Below, one piece after another: positions 7,631 through 17,781 of a DNA stretch of 64,000 bases (position 1 is its first letter; each line of letters opens with the position of its first letter). Both the position numbers and the translations under genes were made by a program. The notes below the pieces were generated by a model, which ran no database searches, was not told where the DNA came from, and saw only the letters and a program-made list of their open reading frames with translations. The stretch comes from Hyphococcus luteus (GTDB lineage Bacteria; Pseudomonadota; Alphaproteobacteria; Caulobacterales; Parvularculaceae): the NCBI RefSeq assembly GCF_002943565.1, contig NZ_PJCH01000005.1:806001-870000 (forward strand). Reading direction: 5' to 3'.

Positions 7631-9243
7631 ACGCGGTAAGCGCCAACAAGCTGGAGCTCATCCAGATCGCCGATGCGGTCGCGCGCGAAAAGTCCATCGA
7701 CAAATCCCTCGTTATCGAGGCCATGGAAGACGCGCTGGCGCGCGCCGCGCGCACCCGCTACGGCCATGAAACGCTGGTGAGAGCCGAGATCAATCCGCAG
7801 ACCGGCGAGACCAAGCTGTGGCGCCTTCTCGAAGTGGTTGACGAGATTGAAAACGACCAGACCCAGATGACGCTGGAAGAAGCCCGTCACCGCAATCCGG
7901 AAGCGGAAGTCGGCGACTTCATGTCCGAGCCGCTGCCGCCGATCGATTTCGGCCGCCAGGCGGCCATGGGCGCGAAACAGGTGATCACGCAGAAAGTGCG
8001 CGAGGCCGAACGCGACCGTCAGTATGAAGACTTTAAAGACCGCATCGGCGAGATCATCAACGGCATCATCAAGCGCGTGGAATACGGCCATGTGATCGTC
8101 GATCTCGGCAAGGCCGAGGCGATTATCCGCCGCGACCAGCAATTGCCGCGCGAGAATTACCGCAATGGCGACCGCGTGCGCGCCTATATCATGGATGTGC
8201 GCCGCGAGACGCGCGGGCCGCAGATCTTTCTGTCGCGCTCCCATCCGCAATTCATGGCCAAGCTCTTCGAACAGGAAGTGCCGGAGGTTTATGACGGCGT
8301 CATCGAGATCAAGGCTGTCGCCCGCGATCCGGGCAGCCGCGCCAAGATCGGCGTTTTCTCCAAAGACCCGGGCATCGATCCCGTGGGCGCCTGCGTCGGC
8401 ATGCGCGGCTCCCGCGTCCAGGCGGTGGTGAACGAGCTCGGCGGCGAGAAGATCGACATCGTGCCGTGGAACGAGAATGAAGCGACCTTCGTCGTCAACG
8501 CGCTCGCCCCGGCCGAGGTTTCCAAGGTCGTGCTCGACGAGGACTTGAAACGCATAGAAGTGGTGGTGCCGGACGAGCAATTATCCCTCGCCATCGGCCG
8601 GCGCGGTCAGAATGTTCGCCTCGCCTCGCAGCTCACCGGCTACGAGATCGACATCATGACCGAAGAAGAGGAAAGCGCGAAACGCCAGGAGGAATTCCGC
8701 GAGCGTTCCGAACTCTTCATGACCGGCCTCGACGTCGACGACATGATGGCGGGCCTTCTCGTGTCCGAAGGTTTCTCCAAGATCGAGGAGATCGCCTATG
8801 TGGACCTTGAGGAGCTGATGGAGATCGACGGTCTCGATGAAGAGACCGCTGAAGAACTCCAGGCCCGGGCCCGCGATTTCATCGAGGAAGAAAACAAGAA
8901 GCTCGACGAAAAGCGCAAAGAGCTTGGCGTTGAAGACGACCTCCTTGAAATGGACGGTCTCGATCTCAAAATGATTGTCACGCTCGGTGAAAACGACGTG
9001 AAATCGGTGGAAGACCTTGCGGGTTGCGCAACGGACGATCTCACCGGCTGGACGGAGCGCGTCGACGGAGAGCGCAAGCATTACGACGGCATGCTTGAAG
9101 CCTACAAGATCACGCCGGAAGACGCCGAGGATCTGATCATGCGCGCCCGCATCCAGGCCGGGTGGGTCACGCAGGAAGATCTCGACGCCATGAAGGCGGC
9201 GGAAGAAGAAGCTGAGGAGGCGGAGGCTGAAGCCAGCGCTTAA
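7627..9243 (+). CDS. nusA: transcription termination/antitermination factor NusA
   Basis: NusA binds RNA polymerase and nascent RNA and controls pausing, termination and antitermination. In order the 538-residue protein has the N-terminal polymerase-binding domain, an S1 domain ([16 protein letters not shown] onwards, about residues 150-205), two KH domains ([14 protein letters not shown] and [14 protein letters not shown]) and a long acidic C-terminal part with two helix-hairpin-helix-like repeats (ISKIEEIA-like and [21 protein letters not shown]). The acidic C-terminal repeats are as in other proteobacterial NusA. Translation is coupled to rimP by ATGA. Confidence 0.97.
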   Translation: MNAVSANKLELIQIADAVAREKSIDKSLVIEAMEDALARAARTRYGHETLVRAEINPQTGETKLWRLLEVVDEIENDQTQMTLEEARHRNPEAEVGDFMSEPLPPIDFGRQAAMGAKQVITQKVREAERDRQYEDFKDRIGEIINGIIKRVEYGHVIVDLGKAEAIIRRDQQLPRENYRNGDRVRAYIMDVRRETRGPQIFLSRSHPQFMAKLFEQEVPEVYDGVIEIKAVARDPGSRAKIGVFSKDPGIDPVGACVGMRGSRVQAVVNELGGEKIDIVPWNENEATFVVNALAPAEVSKVVLDEDLKRIEVVVPDEQLSLAIGRRGQNVRLASQLTGYEIDIMTEEEESAKRQEEFRERSELFMTGLDVDDMMAGLLVSEGFSKIEEIAYVDLEELMEIDGLDEETAEELQARARDFIEEENKKLDEKRKELGVEDDLLEMDGLDLKMIVTLGENDVKSVEDLAGCATDDLTGWTERVDGERKHYDGMLEAYKITPEDAEDLIMRARIQAGWVTQEDLDAMKAAEEEAEEAEAEASA

Positions 9244-9268
9244 GGCAAAAGAGCCGGAGCGGCGCTGC

Positions 9269-9832
9269 GTGGCGACCGGCGCCGCCTTGACCCCGGAGAC
9301 GGGGCTGCGGTTCGCGCTGTCGCCGGACGGCGAGCTCGCGCCGGACTTTTCGGCCAGGCTGCCGGGCCGCGGCGCCTGGCTGACGCCGGACCGGGCGCTG
9401 CTCGACGCGGCGCTCAAAAAAGGCGCCTTCGCGCGGTCGTTTAAAGCCGGCGTCACCGCCCCGGCGGATCTCGCCGAGCGGGTCGAGGCGGGACTGGCTA
9501 AACAGGCGCTTTCGGCGCTGGGCCTTGCGCGCCGCGCCGGCGATGTGGCGACGGGCTTTGAAAAGGTCCGCGCCATGCTGGCGGACGGGACCGCCGCGGT
9601 CCTTGTCAACGCCGCCGACGGCGGCGAGGACGGGCGGCGCAAGCTCGCGAGGGTCGCGGGCGATGCGGCGGTGGTGGAGCTGTTCAGCGAGGCTGAACTC
9701 GCCGCCGCGCTGGGCCGGGACGGGCCGACAGTGCATGTCGGCGTCAAAGCCGGCCCGGCGGCGCAGCGTTTCCTGAAGGAGGCGCGGCGCCTGACGGGAT
9801 TTCGACGCGGCGAGAAAGCCGCGCAGAACTAA
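9269..9832 (+). CDS. YlxR (DUF448)-type RNA-binding protein with L7Ae-like domain
   Basis: A small RNA-binding protein found between nusA and infB in many alphaproteobacteria. The N-terminal DUF448 region ([18 protein letters not shown]) is followed by a second module beginning [21 protein letters not shown], which resembles the ribosomal L7Ae/L30e fold. Start choice is unsettled. The GTG used here (GGAG ten bases upstream) cuts the family motif RRCVATG in two. The frame is open back to 9194, but offers only CTG codons; CTG at 9227, preceded by GAGGAGG, would restore the motif and overlap nusA. Function in the cell is poorly known. Confidence 0.85.
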   Translation: MATGAALTPETGLRFALSPDGELAPDFSARLPGRGAWLTPDRALLDAALKKGAFARSFKAGVTAPADLAERVEAGLAKQALSALGLARRAGDVATGFEKVRAMLADGTAAVLVNAADGGEDGRRKLARVAGDAAVVELFSEAELAAALGRDGPTVHVGVKAGPAAQRFLKEARRLTGFRRGEKAAQN

Positions 9833-9956
9833 GGGTTCGCTGTGGACCCCGGCCCTTCGGGGCTGTATGTCGAAGGCGGTTTTCGCGCGAGGAAACGGGG
9901 TTTCCGGCGCGGGAGCCGAAAACAGGGCGCCGCATGGCGGCGCATTTGGAGATTGG

Positions 9957-12581
9957 ATGAGCGACGACGTCGAAACTGAAACCAGCAAACCGCGCCGGCC
10001 CCTGACTTTGCGCCGCACGGAAACGGGCGCCGTGAAGCAGAGCTTCAGCCATGGCCGCTCGAAGACGGTTGTTGTCGAAACGAAAAAGCGCCGCGTCCTT
10101 TCGCCCAAGAAAGAAGCGGCGGAAGCCAAGCAGCCTGAGGAAAAGGAAGCGCCTGAGAAAAAGGCCGCCAAGCCTGAGGCCAAGAAAGCTGCGCCCGCCC
10201 CGTCCAAGACCAAGGAAGCCGAAGACAAGGCCAAGAAAGGCGCAGTCTTAAGGACGCTTTCCGATGACGAGAAACAAGCCCGCGCCCAAGCGCTCGCCAA
10301 ATCCCGCAAGGAAAAAGCCGAGCGGGAAAAACGCGAAGCCGAAGAACGCGCCGAACGCGAGGCCCGCGAAGCCGAAGAACGCGCGCGTCTTGAAGTAGAG
10401 CGCAAACGCCAGGCCGAAGAAGAAGAAAAGCGCGCCCGCGAAGCCGAAGAACGCCGCAAGGCCGAAGAAGCCGCGCGCGAGGCGCTGGAAGAAGAAGAAC
10501 GCGAGCGCAAAAAGCGCAACGCCGCAAAAACGGATGCGCGCGCCAAAGGCCGCGAAGAAGAAGAGCAGAAAGCGGACGCCAGCAAGGCGGAAGCGGACAA
10601 CCCGCTGGCCCAGCTTGGCGGGCGCATCAAGACCCGCCGCAAGGGCGCCGGCGGCGACGACCGCCGCGACGCGAGCAAAGCCAAAGAGACGCCGCGCCGC
10701 CGCTCCGGCAAGCTGACCATCGCCAATGCACTTGACGACGAGGAGCGCCAGCGCTCGCTCGCCTCGGTGAAACGCGCCCGCGAACGCGAAAAGCTCGCCC
10801 GCCAGCAGCGCGGCGGCGAACGGGTTGTTCGCGATGTCGTCATCCCCGAAACCATCACCGTGCAGGAACTCGCCGCGCGCATGTCCATGCGCGCTGTCGA
10901 CCTCGTCAAGGAATTGATGAAAGAGGGCCAGATGGTCACCGCAAACGCCACGCTCGACGCCGATACGGCGCAGCTCGTGGCGGAGGATCTCGGCCACTCC
11001 GTGAAGCGCGTTTCCGAAGCCGATGTCGAAGAAGGTCTTGAAGGCGCGGCCGACAAGCCGGAAGACATGAAGCCGCGTCCGCCGGTCGTGACCATCATGG
11101 GCCATGTGGACCACGGCAAGACGTCGCTGCTCGACGCCATGCGCCAGACCGACATCGTCGCGGGCGAAGCCGGCGGCATCACCCAGCATATCGGCGCCTA
11201 TCAGGTCGATCTCGGCGACAACCGCAAGATCACGTTCCTCGATACGCCGGGCCACGCAGCCTTCACGCAAATGCGCTCGCGCGGCGCCCAGGTGACGGAC
11301 ATTATCATCCTCGTCGTCGCCGCAGACGATTCCATCATGCCGCAGACGGAAGAGGCGATCAGCCACGCCAAAGCCGCGGGCGTGCCGATCATCGTCGCCA
11401 TCAACAAGGTCGACAAACCCGACGCCGATCCGAACAAGGTTCGCACCGATCTTCTCCAGCACGAGATTCAGGTCGAAAGCATGGGCGGCGACGTGCAGGA
11501 CGTCGAAGTCTCGGCGCTGAAAAAAATGAATCTCGACGCGCTGCAGGACGCAATTTTGCTGCAGGCGGAGCTTTTGGAGCTCAAGGCCAATCCCGACCGC
11601 CCGGCCGAGGGCGCAGTGGTCGAGGCGCGTCTCGACAAGGGCCGCGGCGCCGTGGCGACCTTCCTGGTCGAACGCGGCACGCTGCATCGCGGCGACATTC
11701 TCGTCGTCGGCTCCGAATGGGGCAAGGTGCGCGCCATGCATGACGACAAGGGTCAGCAGGTGAAAGAAGCCGGGCCCGCTTATCCGGTGGAGGTTCTCGG
11801 TCTCGACGGCGTGCCCGAGCCCGGCGACAAGTTCAATGTTGTCGAGTCCGAAGCGCGGGCGCGCGAAGTGGCCGAATTCCGCAAGCGCCAGCGCCGCGAC
11901 AAGGCCGCCGCCCAGACCTCGGGCACCTCGCTCGAGCAGATGATGGCGCAGCTTCAGGATGCGGAGATCAAGGAACTGCCGATTGTCATCAAGGGCGACG
12001 TGCAGGGCTCGATCGAGGCGATTGTCGGCTCGCTTGAAAAGATCAACACCGACGAAGTGCGCGTGAAAATCCTACATACGGGCGTCGGCGGCATTTCCGA
12101 AAGCGACGTCATTCTCGCCGAAGCGTCTTCCGCGCCGGTCATCGGCTTCAATGTCCGCGCCAACAAGCAGGCCCGCGACGAAGCTGAACGCAACGGCGTC
12201 GAAATCCGCTATTACTCGGTGATCTATAATCTCATCGACGACATCAAGGCGGCGCTTTCCGGCATGCTCGAGCCGGAGCTTCGCGAGACGTTCCTCGGCA
12301 ATGCGGAAATCCTCGAGGTCTTCAATATCTCGAAGCAGGGTAAGGTCGCCGGCTGCCGGGTCACCGAAGGCCAGGTGCGCCGCGGCGCGAAAGTCCGCCT
12401 CATTCGCGACAATGTCGTCATCCACGAAGGCGAGCTGTCGCAATTGAAGCGCTTCAAGGACGACGTGCAGGAAGTGCCCGCCGGCCAGGAATGCGGCATG
12501 AGCTTCGCCAATTACGAAGACATGCGTCCCGGCGACGTCATCGAATGCTTCTCCGTTGAGAAGGTGACGCGGACGCTGTAA
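9957..12581 (+). CDS. infB: translation initiation factor IF-2
   Basis: IF-2 delivers initiator tRNA to the 30S subunit and hydrolyses GTP on 50S joining. The 874-residue protein begins MSDDVETE and [22 protein letters not shown], the usual alphaproteobacterial N-terminus. It continues with a ~200-residue highly charged Glu/Arg/Lys/Ala helical stretch, then an IF2_N domain ([17 protein letters not shown]). The G domain follows, with GHVDHGKT (G1), DTPGHAAF (G3) and NKVDKPDAD (G4), and then domains II-IV. The ATG is preceded by TTGGAG at a good distance; an upstream in-frame start would add about 30 atypical residues. Confidence 0.97.
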   Translation: MSDDVETETSKPRRPLTLRRTETGAVKQSFSHGRSKTVVVETKKRRVLSPKKEAAEAKQPEEKEAPEKKAAKPEAKKAAPAPSKTKEAEDKAKKGAVLRTLSDDEKQARAQALAKSRKEKAEREKREAEERAEREAREAEERARLEVERKRQAEEEEKRAREAEERRKAEEAAREALEEEERERKKRNAAKTDARAKGREEEEQKADASKAEADNPLAQLGGRIKTRRKGAGGDDRRDASKAKETPRRRSGKLTIANALDDEERQRSLASVKRAREREKLARQQRGGERVVRDVVIPETITVQELAARMSMRAVDLVKELMKEGQMVTANATLDADTAQLVAEDLGHSVKRVSEADVEEGLEGAADKPEDMKPRPPVVTIMGHVDHGKTSLLDAMRQTDIVAGEAGGITQHIGAYQVDLGDNRKITFLDTPGHAAFTQMRSRGAQVTDIIILVVAADDSIMPQTEEAISHAKAAGVPIIVAINKVDKPDADPNKVRTDLLQHEIQVESMGGDVQDVEVSALKKMNLDALQDAILLQAELLELKANPDRPAEGAVVEARLDKGRGAVATFLVERGTLHRGDILVVGSEWGKVRAMHDDKGQQVKEAGPAYPVEVLGLDGVPEPGDKFNVVESEARAREVAEFRKRQRRDKAAAQTSGTSLEQMMAQLQDAEIKELPIVIKGDVQGSIEAIVGSLEKINTDEVRVKILHTGVGGISESDVILAEASSAPVIGFNVRANKQARDEAERNGVEIRYYSVIYNLIDDIKAALSGMLEPELRETFLGNAEILEVFNISKQGKVAGCRVTEGQVRRGAKVRLIRDNVVIHEGELSQLKRFKDDVQEVPAGQECGMSFANYEDMRPGDVIECFSVEKVTRTL

Positions 12582-12603
12582 GAGCCGTGGCGGGAGAGGG
12601 TGA

Positions 12604-13107
12604 ATGCTCCGCCTTTTCGATCCCGACCGCGACGGTCCTGCGCTTCACGCCGTGTTCGGCGATGAGGCGTGCTGCACTTATCTCGCCGGCCCGGCGGCAA
12701 AGTCCGTCGAAGAGACCGTCAGTCAGCTGAAAAAATGGAATGAGGGGACGCAAGAGACCACTTGGGCGATCGTCGAGCGCGAAGACGGCGAGGCGATGGG
12801 CCGCGCGACGCTGATCCCCCGCGAGCGCAATGTCTGGGAGATCGGGATCATGCTTTGTCCGGCGGCGCAGGGGCGCGGCCTCGCGACGAAGGCGCTCGCC
12901 GACATCATCGACCGCGGCTTCGATAAACTCGGCGCGCGGCGCATTTTCGCCGACATAGACGAAGAGAACGTTCCCTCGATCCGCCTGTTCGAGCGGCTCG
13001 GTTTCACCCGCGAAGGGCTCTTGAGGGCCAATTGGAAGACCCATATCGGCGTGCGCCATTCCGTCATTATGGGACTGGTCGAAACGGATGCGCGCCTCTG
13101 GAAATAA
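12604..13107 (+). CDS. GNAT N-acetyltransferase, RimJ/RimL type
   Basis: A 167-residue acetyltransferase that transfers acetyl from acetyl-CoA to an amine, possibly a protein N-terminus. WEIGIMLCPAAQGRGLATKAL contains the acetyl-CoA-binding RGxA signature, and DEENVPSIRLFERLGFTREG is the C-terminal core motif of the RimJ/RimL branch. It has a clear GGGAGAGG ribosome binding site and sits 22 nt after infB, so it may be read through with that operon. The substrate is unknown; the position between infB and rbfA is suggestive of, but does not prove, a ribosomal target. Confidence 0.87.
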   Translation: MLRLFDPDRDGPALHAVFGDEACCTYLAGPAAKSVEETVSQLKKWNEGTQETTWAIVEREDGEAMGRATLIPRERNVWEIGIMLCPAAQGRGLATKALADIIDRGFDKLGARRIFADIDEENVPSIRLFERLGFTREGLLRANWKTHIGVRHSVIMGLVETDARLWK

Positions 13108-13178
13108 GGCCGTTGCCGGTCCCGAAATTCCGCGTCCGGCCCCTTTTTCTTAAGCTTTTGAACGCCTATCTTGCCCCC

Positions 13179-13571
13179 ATGAGCCGGTTCTCCAGCAAAA
13201 AAGGCCCGTCCCAGCGCCAGTTGCGCGCCGGCGAGCTGATCCGTCATACGCTTTCCGAGATCATGCAGCGCGAGCCCCTGCGCGATCCGGCGCTTCAGGG
13301 CGTGTCGGTCACCATCACTGAGGTGCGCGTCTCGCCGGATTTGAAACAGGCGAGCGTTTACGCTGAGCCGCTCGGCGGCTACGCCGAAGACGAAGTCATC
13401 GCCGCGCTCAATCGCGTGGCCCCGCATTTGCGCGGGCTTCTCGGCAAGAAGATCGACATGAAATTCACGCCGGCTTTGAAATTCCGCCGCGACGACACTT
13501 TCGCCGAAGCGCAGAAGATCGACGAACTGCTGGCCCGGCCCGACGTCGCCCGCGACCTTCAGAAAAAATAG
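13179..13571 (+). CDS. rbfA: ribosome-binding factor A
   Basis: RbfA binds immature 30S subunits and is required for 16S 5'-end maturation. The 130-residue product shows the family pattern: QLRAGELIRHTLSEIM at the N-terminus, VSVTITEVRVSPDLKQASVY in the KH-like core, and LGKKIDMKFTPALKFRRDDTF near the end. The chosen ATG removes about 49 unrelated residues from the longer open frame. Its own ribosome binding site is weak. The stop codon forms part of an intrinsic terminator (separate entry), so truB downstream needs its own promoter or read-through. Confidence 0.95.
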   Translation: MSRFSSKKGPSQRQLRAGELIRHTLSEIMQREPLRDPALQGVSVTITEVRVSPDLKQASVYAEPLGGYAEDEVIAALNRVAPHLRGLLGKKIDMKFTPALKFRRDDTFAEAQKIDELLARPDVARDLQKK

Positions 13572-13595
13572 CGCCGGTTTCTGACGGCGCTTTTC
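13570..13595 (+). terminator. intrinsic terminator overlapping the rbfA stop
   Basis: AGCGCCG and CGGCGCT form a perfect 7-bp stem around GTTTCTGA, followed by TTTC and then more T-rich sequence. The stem begins within the rbfA stop codon. Confidence 0.75.
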
Positions 13596-13710
13596 TTGAC
13601 CTTTTTGAGCGGAGCTGTTTGAAGGCTTGCCAAGCATCCGTTCCGCCGTCCAATCCGGCGCGGGAGCAAGAAGACTTAAGAACACGCGAGCATGAAGGAG
13701 GTCCGTCGCA

Positions 13711-14643
13711 ATGGGCAGACGGCGCAAAAAGGGCCGGCCGGTCTCGGGCTGGCTGATCGTCGACAAGGCGTATGATTTCGGCTCGACTGAAGCGGTGTCG
13801 AAAGCGAAATGGCTGTTCCAGGCCCAGAAAGCCGGTCACGCCGGCACGCTCGACCCGCTGGCGACGGGCGTCTTGCCGATCGCCTTCGGCGAGGCGACCA
13901 AAACCTCCGCTTATGTGATGGATGCGGAAAAACATTACCGTTTCACCGCCCGCTGGGGCGAGGCCCGCGCGACCGACGACGCCGAAGGCGATGTGATTGC
14001 GACTTCCGACAAGCGACCGAGCCGAGAAGAGATTGAAGCGGTCATTCCGCAATTCACCGGCGAGATCGAACAGGTTCCGCCGAAATTCTCCGCCATCAAG
14101 GTCGGCGGCGAACGCGCTTACGACATCGCCCGCGACGGCGAGGAGGTGAAACTCGAGCCGCGCCTTGTGACGATTTACGATCTCAAGATCGTCGATACGC
14201 CGAGTGAAGATGAAACCGTCTTTGAGGCGGTGACCGGCAAGGGCGCTTATGTGCGCGCGCTGGTGCGCGACATGGCGCGCGCGCTTGGCACGGAAGGTTA
14301 TGTGGCCGAACTGCGCCGTCTTGCGGTCGGCCCCTTGCGCGCTGAAGACGGGGTGACGCTCGCTGAGCTGGAAGCGATGGAGACGATGGAGGAACGCGAC
14401 GGCGCGCTCCTGCCGATTCTCGACGCGCTTTCCGGCATGCGCCAGGCGCCGGTTGACGGTCCGCAGGCGGACAAGCTGCGCCGCGGCCAGCCCGCCGTGA
14501 TTTCGCCGGCGACGGCGAAGGGCGTGCGGGGAGACGAGGCCGGACTTGTGGAAGGCGTCCTCGCCGTCATGCATGACGAGGCGGTGGCGGTCTGCGCGCT
14601 TGACGGGCTGAAGCTTAAACCCACCCGGGTCTTCAACGCCTGA
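13711..14643 (+). CDS. truB: tRNA pseudouridine(55) synthase TruB
   Basis: TruB isomerises U55 of the T-loop of nearly all tRNAs. The 310-residue protein has GWLIVDKAYDFGSTEAVSKAKW at its N-terminus, the catalytic aspartate in GHAGTLDPLATGVLP, and PPKFSAIKVGGERAYD, all family hallmarks, and a C-terminal PUA-like domain ending in a KPTRVF stretch. The start has a near-perfect AAGGAGGT eight bases upstream, and translation from the rbfA terminator region suggests a promoter within the 139-nt gap. Length is normal. Confidence 0.96.
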   Translation: MGRRRKKGRPVSGWLIVDKAYDFGSTEAVSKAKWLFQAQKAGHAGTLDPLATGVLPIAFGEATKTSAYVMDAEKHYRFTARWGEARATDDAEGDVIATSDKRPSREEIEAVIPQFTGEIEQVPPKFSAIKVGGERAYDIARDGEEVKLEPRLVTIYDLKIVDTPSEDETVFEAVTGKGAYVRALVRDMARALGTEGYVAELRRLAVGPLRAEDGVTLAELEAMETMEERDGALLPILDALSGMRQAPVDGPQADKLRRGQPAVISPATAKGVRGDEAGLVEGVLAVMHDEAVAVCALDGLKLKPTRVFNA

Positions 14644-14742
14644 GCCCGTCAGGGGCGGCGCGCAAACGACGGCGGCGAGCTTTTCTCGCGGGCTCAGACC
14701 GGCGGAAAGAACTGACTTAGCCGCAGCGGCAGGCTTCGTCGT

Positions 14743-15600
14743 CTATTGATTGATCTTCCACGCCGTCACCGTGCCCGGCCGCCAGTTCGGCGCGATGGCG
14801 ATGTCGCCGTAAACATTGAGATCGTTCTGGCTGATTCCGGCCTCACGCGTGTCGATGAGTTTGGTCGGTTCGCCTTCGGGCGAAACGTAAAAAATCTCGC
14901 CGACTACGGTGGAGACGAGCCATCCGTCGTCTTCGACGAGGCCGACGCCGTCGGCCGTCATCATGCCGTTTGCGATTTCCGTTAACCGGCCTTGCGCGTC
15001 GACGACGTAGAGCGAGCCGGTGTCCATGGTGACGGCGTACAGCGTCTCGCCGGCGCCGAGAACGCCGTTCACTTTGCCGAGCCGGTCGTCGGTGATCCAG
15101 ACGGACGCTGCGCCGTCCTCGATTTTGAGGATTGAGTTCGTCAGCGAGTCCGAAACGTAAACGGCGCCGTTCCAGACGGTGGCGTCGTTCAGGAACTTCG
15201 CGCCTTCAACGGCGATGTCGCCTTTGTCTTCGCCGCTTGCGGCGTCGATCATCCGCACCCGGTCGATATCGGCGATATAAAGAACGCCGTCCAGCACCGC
15301 CATGCCTTTTGGCGCGTTGAAACCGTCGGCGAAGCGCTCCGTAATCATCGCGCCGTCCGCCGAAATCAGGGATATCCAGCCTTCGCCGTCCTTGTCGGGG
15401 CCTTCGCCGGCGACATTGGAGATGAAATAACCACCGCCGGGCGCCGCGGCTGAGCCTTCCGGCGCGGAAAAGCCTTCGGCGAGCCAGAGCTGTTTGAGTT
15501 CTGGCTGAGCAGGGGCGATATTCTCAGACGCGGCCGGCTTTTCGGCGGAACACGCCGCGGCGCTAATGGCGAAAATAGAAATAAGCAGTGAATGACGCAC
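14743..15600 (-). CDS. SMP-30/NHL-like beta-propeller lipoprotein
   Basis: A 285-residue predicted lipoprotein: the GTG start (GGAG at 6 nt) gives a signal ending ISAAAC, a lipobox, which the longer frame would bury. The rest is a run of beta-propeller blades (WLAEGFSAPEGSA, GFNAPKGMAVLDGVLYIAD, FLNDATVWNGAVYVSDS, KVNGVLGAGETLYAV) as in SMP-30/gluconolactonase-like proteins. These bind metal and hydrolyse lactones or serve as scaffolds, but the catalytic residues could not be assigned here. Probably tethered to the periplasmic side of a membrane. Convergent with truB. Confidence 0.75.
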   Translation of the reverse strand: MRHSLLISIFAISAAACSAEKPAASENIAPAQPELKQLWLAEGFSAPEGSAAAPGGGYFISNVAGEGPDKDGEGWISLISADGAMITERFADGFNAPKGMAVLDGVLYIADIDRVRMIDAASGEDKGDIAVEGAKFLNDATVWNGAVYVSDSLTNSILKIEDGAASVWITDDRLGKVNGVLGAGETLYAVTMDTGSLYVVDAQGRLTEIANGMMTADGVGLVEDDGWLVSTVVGEIFYVSPEGEPTKLIDTREAGISQNDLNVYGDIAIAPNWRPGTVTAWKINQ

Positions 15601-15674
15601 GTCTTTCTCCCTGGCGCGGTCCAACCGGGATCGCATGAGCCTCAAAAAGGGTTAAGAAAAGCGGCAAGCAGCGT

Positions 15675-16331
15675 TTAGTTGCCGCGTTTGCGGCGGAACG
15701 CAAAGCCTGCGCCCGTCAATCCGGCGAGGAACAGCGGCGCCGCAGCGGGCAGCGGCACGTCCGAGACCGGCTCGGTCGAAGTGTAAAATTCGCCGAAAAA
15801 CTCGTTCTCAACGCCGCCGACCAGCTCGCGTATAATGACCGAGTCAAACGCAAGGCTTGAGATGACGCCGATAAAGGCAGCGGCATCATTCGGTGCGTTG
15901 AACTGAACGGAATCGAAACAGCTTCCGCCGTCGCAAAGCGAGATTTCAAAAGTGGAGTCGACAAACGGCGCATTCACCAGGGGATCGTTTTCGGGTTCGA
16001 CAAAATCGAAACCGAACGAAAAGACGTCGCCGCCGAAATCGGCGTTGATGTCTTCATCGCCGTTGACGGCGAACTGGTTGCCGGCGATCCGGTTCGTCCA
16101 GTCTTGCGTGAAGTTCAGCGTGCTCGGGTTTTCCGCAGAAAATGTCGTCGATCCCACCGTATAGGAGGTCAGGCCGCCGGCGACGATCGGGATCGGGCCG
16201 GTGGCGCTGGTCGCGCCTGTGGTCGACAGGAAGCCGGCCTTGTTTGTGACAAGCACGGCGGCGTCGGCGGCGGCGAGAGCGGCGGAAAAAGCCGCCGTTC
16301 CGGCGAGCGCCGCTTTAAGGCATGGATGCAT
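15675..16331 (-). CDS. secreted protein with VPLPA-CTERM sorting tail
   Basis: A 218-residue protein of unknown function. The chosen ATG follows GGGGGAG and gives a classical signal peptide (KAALAGTAAFSAALAAADA). The mature part is rich in Asp, Asn, Phe and Ser with predicted beta structure, and has one CDGGSC pair that may form a disulfide. It ends VPLPAAAPLFLAGLTGAGFAF plus a basic RRKRGN, the textbook VPLPA-CTERM signal for an exosortase. Such proteins are usually surface or matrix components. One of three sorting-tail proteins in this window; no exosortase gene is present here. Confidence 0.8.
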   Translation of the reverse strand: MHPCLKAALAGTAAFSAALAAADAAVLVTNKAGFLSTTGATSATGPIPIVAGGLTSYTVGSTTFSAENPSTLNFTQDWTNRIAGNQFAVNGDEDINADFGGDVFSFGFDFVEPENDPLVNAPFVDSTFEISLCDGGSCFDSVQFNAPNDAAAFIGVISSLAFDSVIIRELVGGVENEFFGEFYTSTEPVSDVPLPAAAPLFLAGLTGAGFAFRRKRGN

Positions 16332-16541
16332 GATGATCTCCCCCAAATGCAATCTGTTAACCCTAAACCTTCCTCTTGCGGGCGGCAACCGCCGGAGGAT
16401 TTCAGTCCAGGAATGCAGTCTGTCGCGTCTTTGCCGGATGTCAGAGACGGCCGCTTCGGTTCGAGGGCGTCCCGCCGTCATTTATGATGAAGCGGCGGCG
16501 ATCGGCGCGCTCAAGATGAAGCCGACGCGGGCGTTCAGCCT

Positions 16542-17567
16542 TTAAGCGGGGGCAGGCTCGACCGGTCCGATCGCCTTCGCGATCGCTGCGAGATCGCGGT
16601 CGAGTTTGTCGGATTTCACGTCGAAGGCGGCGGCGATCTCGCGAAACCGCCAGCGCCAGTCAAGGCGGGCGAGCGCCATACGGTGATTAAGCGCCGCCCG
16701 CTCGGGCGACCATCCGGCAATCGCGTCGGTGATTTCCCCGAGAGACTTGTCCCGGTCGGGTGTTGAAAGGTTGACGGTCGCTTCCGGCCAAAACAGTTTT
16801 TGCATCGTCATGTCGGAAACGGGCTGCACGCCGATCACGGTCGCGCCGCAGGCGAGGGCGTCCGTCCAGCGTCCTGTTACATATTCCTTGTTCGGGTGGG
16901 TATTGGCGCTTTCGTCTGTGAAATTGCTGTGCGCCAGCACGAATTTCGCGCGTTTGTAATAATCGAACGCATTTTGGTAATCCGTTTTCGGGCCTTTCGG
17001 CTCCGGCGGCCGGCCCTGATAGCGCAGGCCCTTCGTCTCGAACAAGGCTTTGGCGTCGTCGTCGTTTTCCCAGGAGGCGGGCTGGCGGCCTATGCGCAGC
17101 AGGTCGATATCCTTATGCGGCGGGTTTTCGCCGATGCCGAGCACGTCCGATCCCCAGCTGAGGTAAGTGGTCGGAATTTTGGTCGCTGCTTCATATTCCT
17201 CAGCGTCGTTGCCATAGGTGATGAAAAGCCGGTCATAGTTGCGCAGGACGCCGGCGTTCGGTAGGTAATTCAGCCAGAAAGAATCGATAATCCAGGCCCC
17301 GACCTGTCGAAATGCGGTTCGCCAGCCCTCATAGCGGGAGAGCATCTTGAGCTCCCCCGGGTGTCTCGCGATGAAGAGGCAATCGGGTTTGTCAGCGCCT
17401 TTCCGGCGGGGGATCGCCTGAAACAGCTTGCCGAGCGGATTGGCGGATCGCTGTGAAGGGACCGTCAGGGGGGCGTCGAAAAGGTCGGCGGCGAGATTGA
17501 TCATATGGGTGATCGGCACCCATCCGGGATCGCTCGCTCCAGGGTAAATAATGACGAGATTGCTCAT
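16542..17567 (-). CDS. putative glycosyltransferase (CgeB/GT4-like)
   Basis: A 341-residue cytosolic-looking protein, tentatively a GT-B glycosyltransferase. The C-terminal half has the features of a donor-binding domain: FVLAHSNFTDES, then NKEYVTGRWTDALACGATVIG, where a glutamate-containing helix precedes the small-residue turn, and a late LDWRWRFREIAAAFDV. The N-terminal half has a possible acceptor domain (LVIIYPGASDPGWVPI). It lacks a signal peptide. It stands alone, divergent from rpsO. I do not recognise a specific family with certainty; a glycan-related function is an inference. Confidence 0.55.
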   Translation of the reverse strand: MSNLVIIYPGASDPGWVPITHMINLAADLFDAPLTVPSQRSANPLGKLFQAIPRRKGADKPDCLFIARHPGELKMLSRYEGWRTAFRQVGAWIIDSFWLNYLPNAGVLRNYDRLFITYGNDAEEYEAATKIPTTYLSWGSDVLGIGENPPHKDIDLLRIGRQPASWENDDDAKALFETKGLRYQGRPPEPKGPKTDYQNAFDYYKRAKFVLAHSNFTDESANTHPNKEYVTGRWTDALACGATVIGVQPVSDMTMQKLFWPEATVNLSTPDRDKSLGEITDAIAGWSPERAALNHRMALARLDWRWRFREIAAAFDVKSDKLDRDLAAIAKAIGPVEPAPA

Positions 17568-17675
17568 GCGAAGTCCGGCCAGCCTGCGCGGCTCCGCTTA
17601 CAGGGTAGGGGGGAAAAGCGCAACAAAAAGCGCAATTCCGGGGCTTTGGCGGGCGCGGCTTCGCCGCCCCAGCCC

Positions 17676-17704
17676 TTGCATCCAGTTCCCTTTTCCCCCA
17701 TAAG
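17676..17704 (+). promoter_or_regulatory. candidate rpsO promoter
   Basis: TTGCAT and CATAAG lie 17 bases apart, a reasonable sigma-70-type promoter, with a predicted start near 17711 and a leader of about 70 nt before the rpsO ATG. Confidence 0.45.
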
Positions 17705-17731
17705 CCGCCCATCTTTTGCGACCCTGCTGGA

Positions 17732-17769
17732 CGGCGTCCCGGCGGGGCCGGTATTTTCTTGGGACGCCG
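17732..17769 (+). promoter_or_regulatory. rpsO leader stem-loop, candidate S15 autoregulatory site
   Basis: CGGCGTCCC pairs perfectly with GGGACGCCG (9 bp) around a 20-nt loop in which CCGG can pair with a second CCGG. The 3' arm ends one base before the GGAG ribosome binding site. S15 represses its own translation through leader RNA structures in several bacteria, and the placement here fits that, although no match to a described S15 site was established. Confidence 0.5.
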
Positions 17770-17781
17770 CGGAGAAATTTT

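Noticed and set aside
9167-11182. Long minus-strand frame opposite nusA end, ylxR-like gene and infB
   Set aside because: Serine/arginine-rich antisense shadow; it crosses three clear plus-strand genes.
10248-11741. Nearly 500-codon minus-strand frame opposite infB
   Set aside because: Antisense shadow with no recognisable family and no ribosome binding site.
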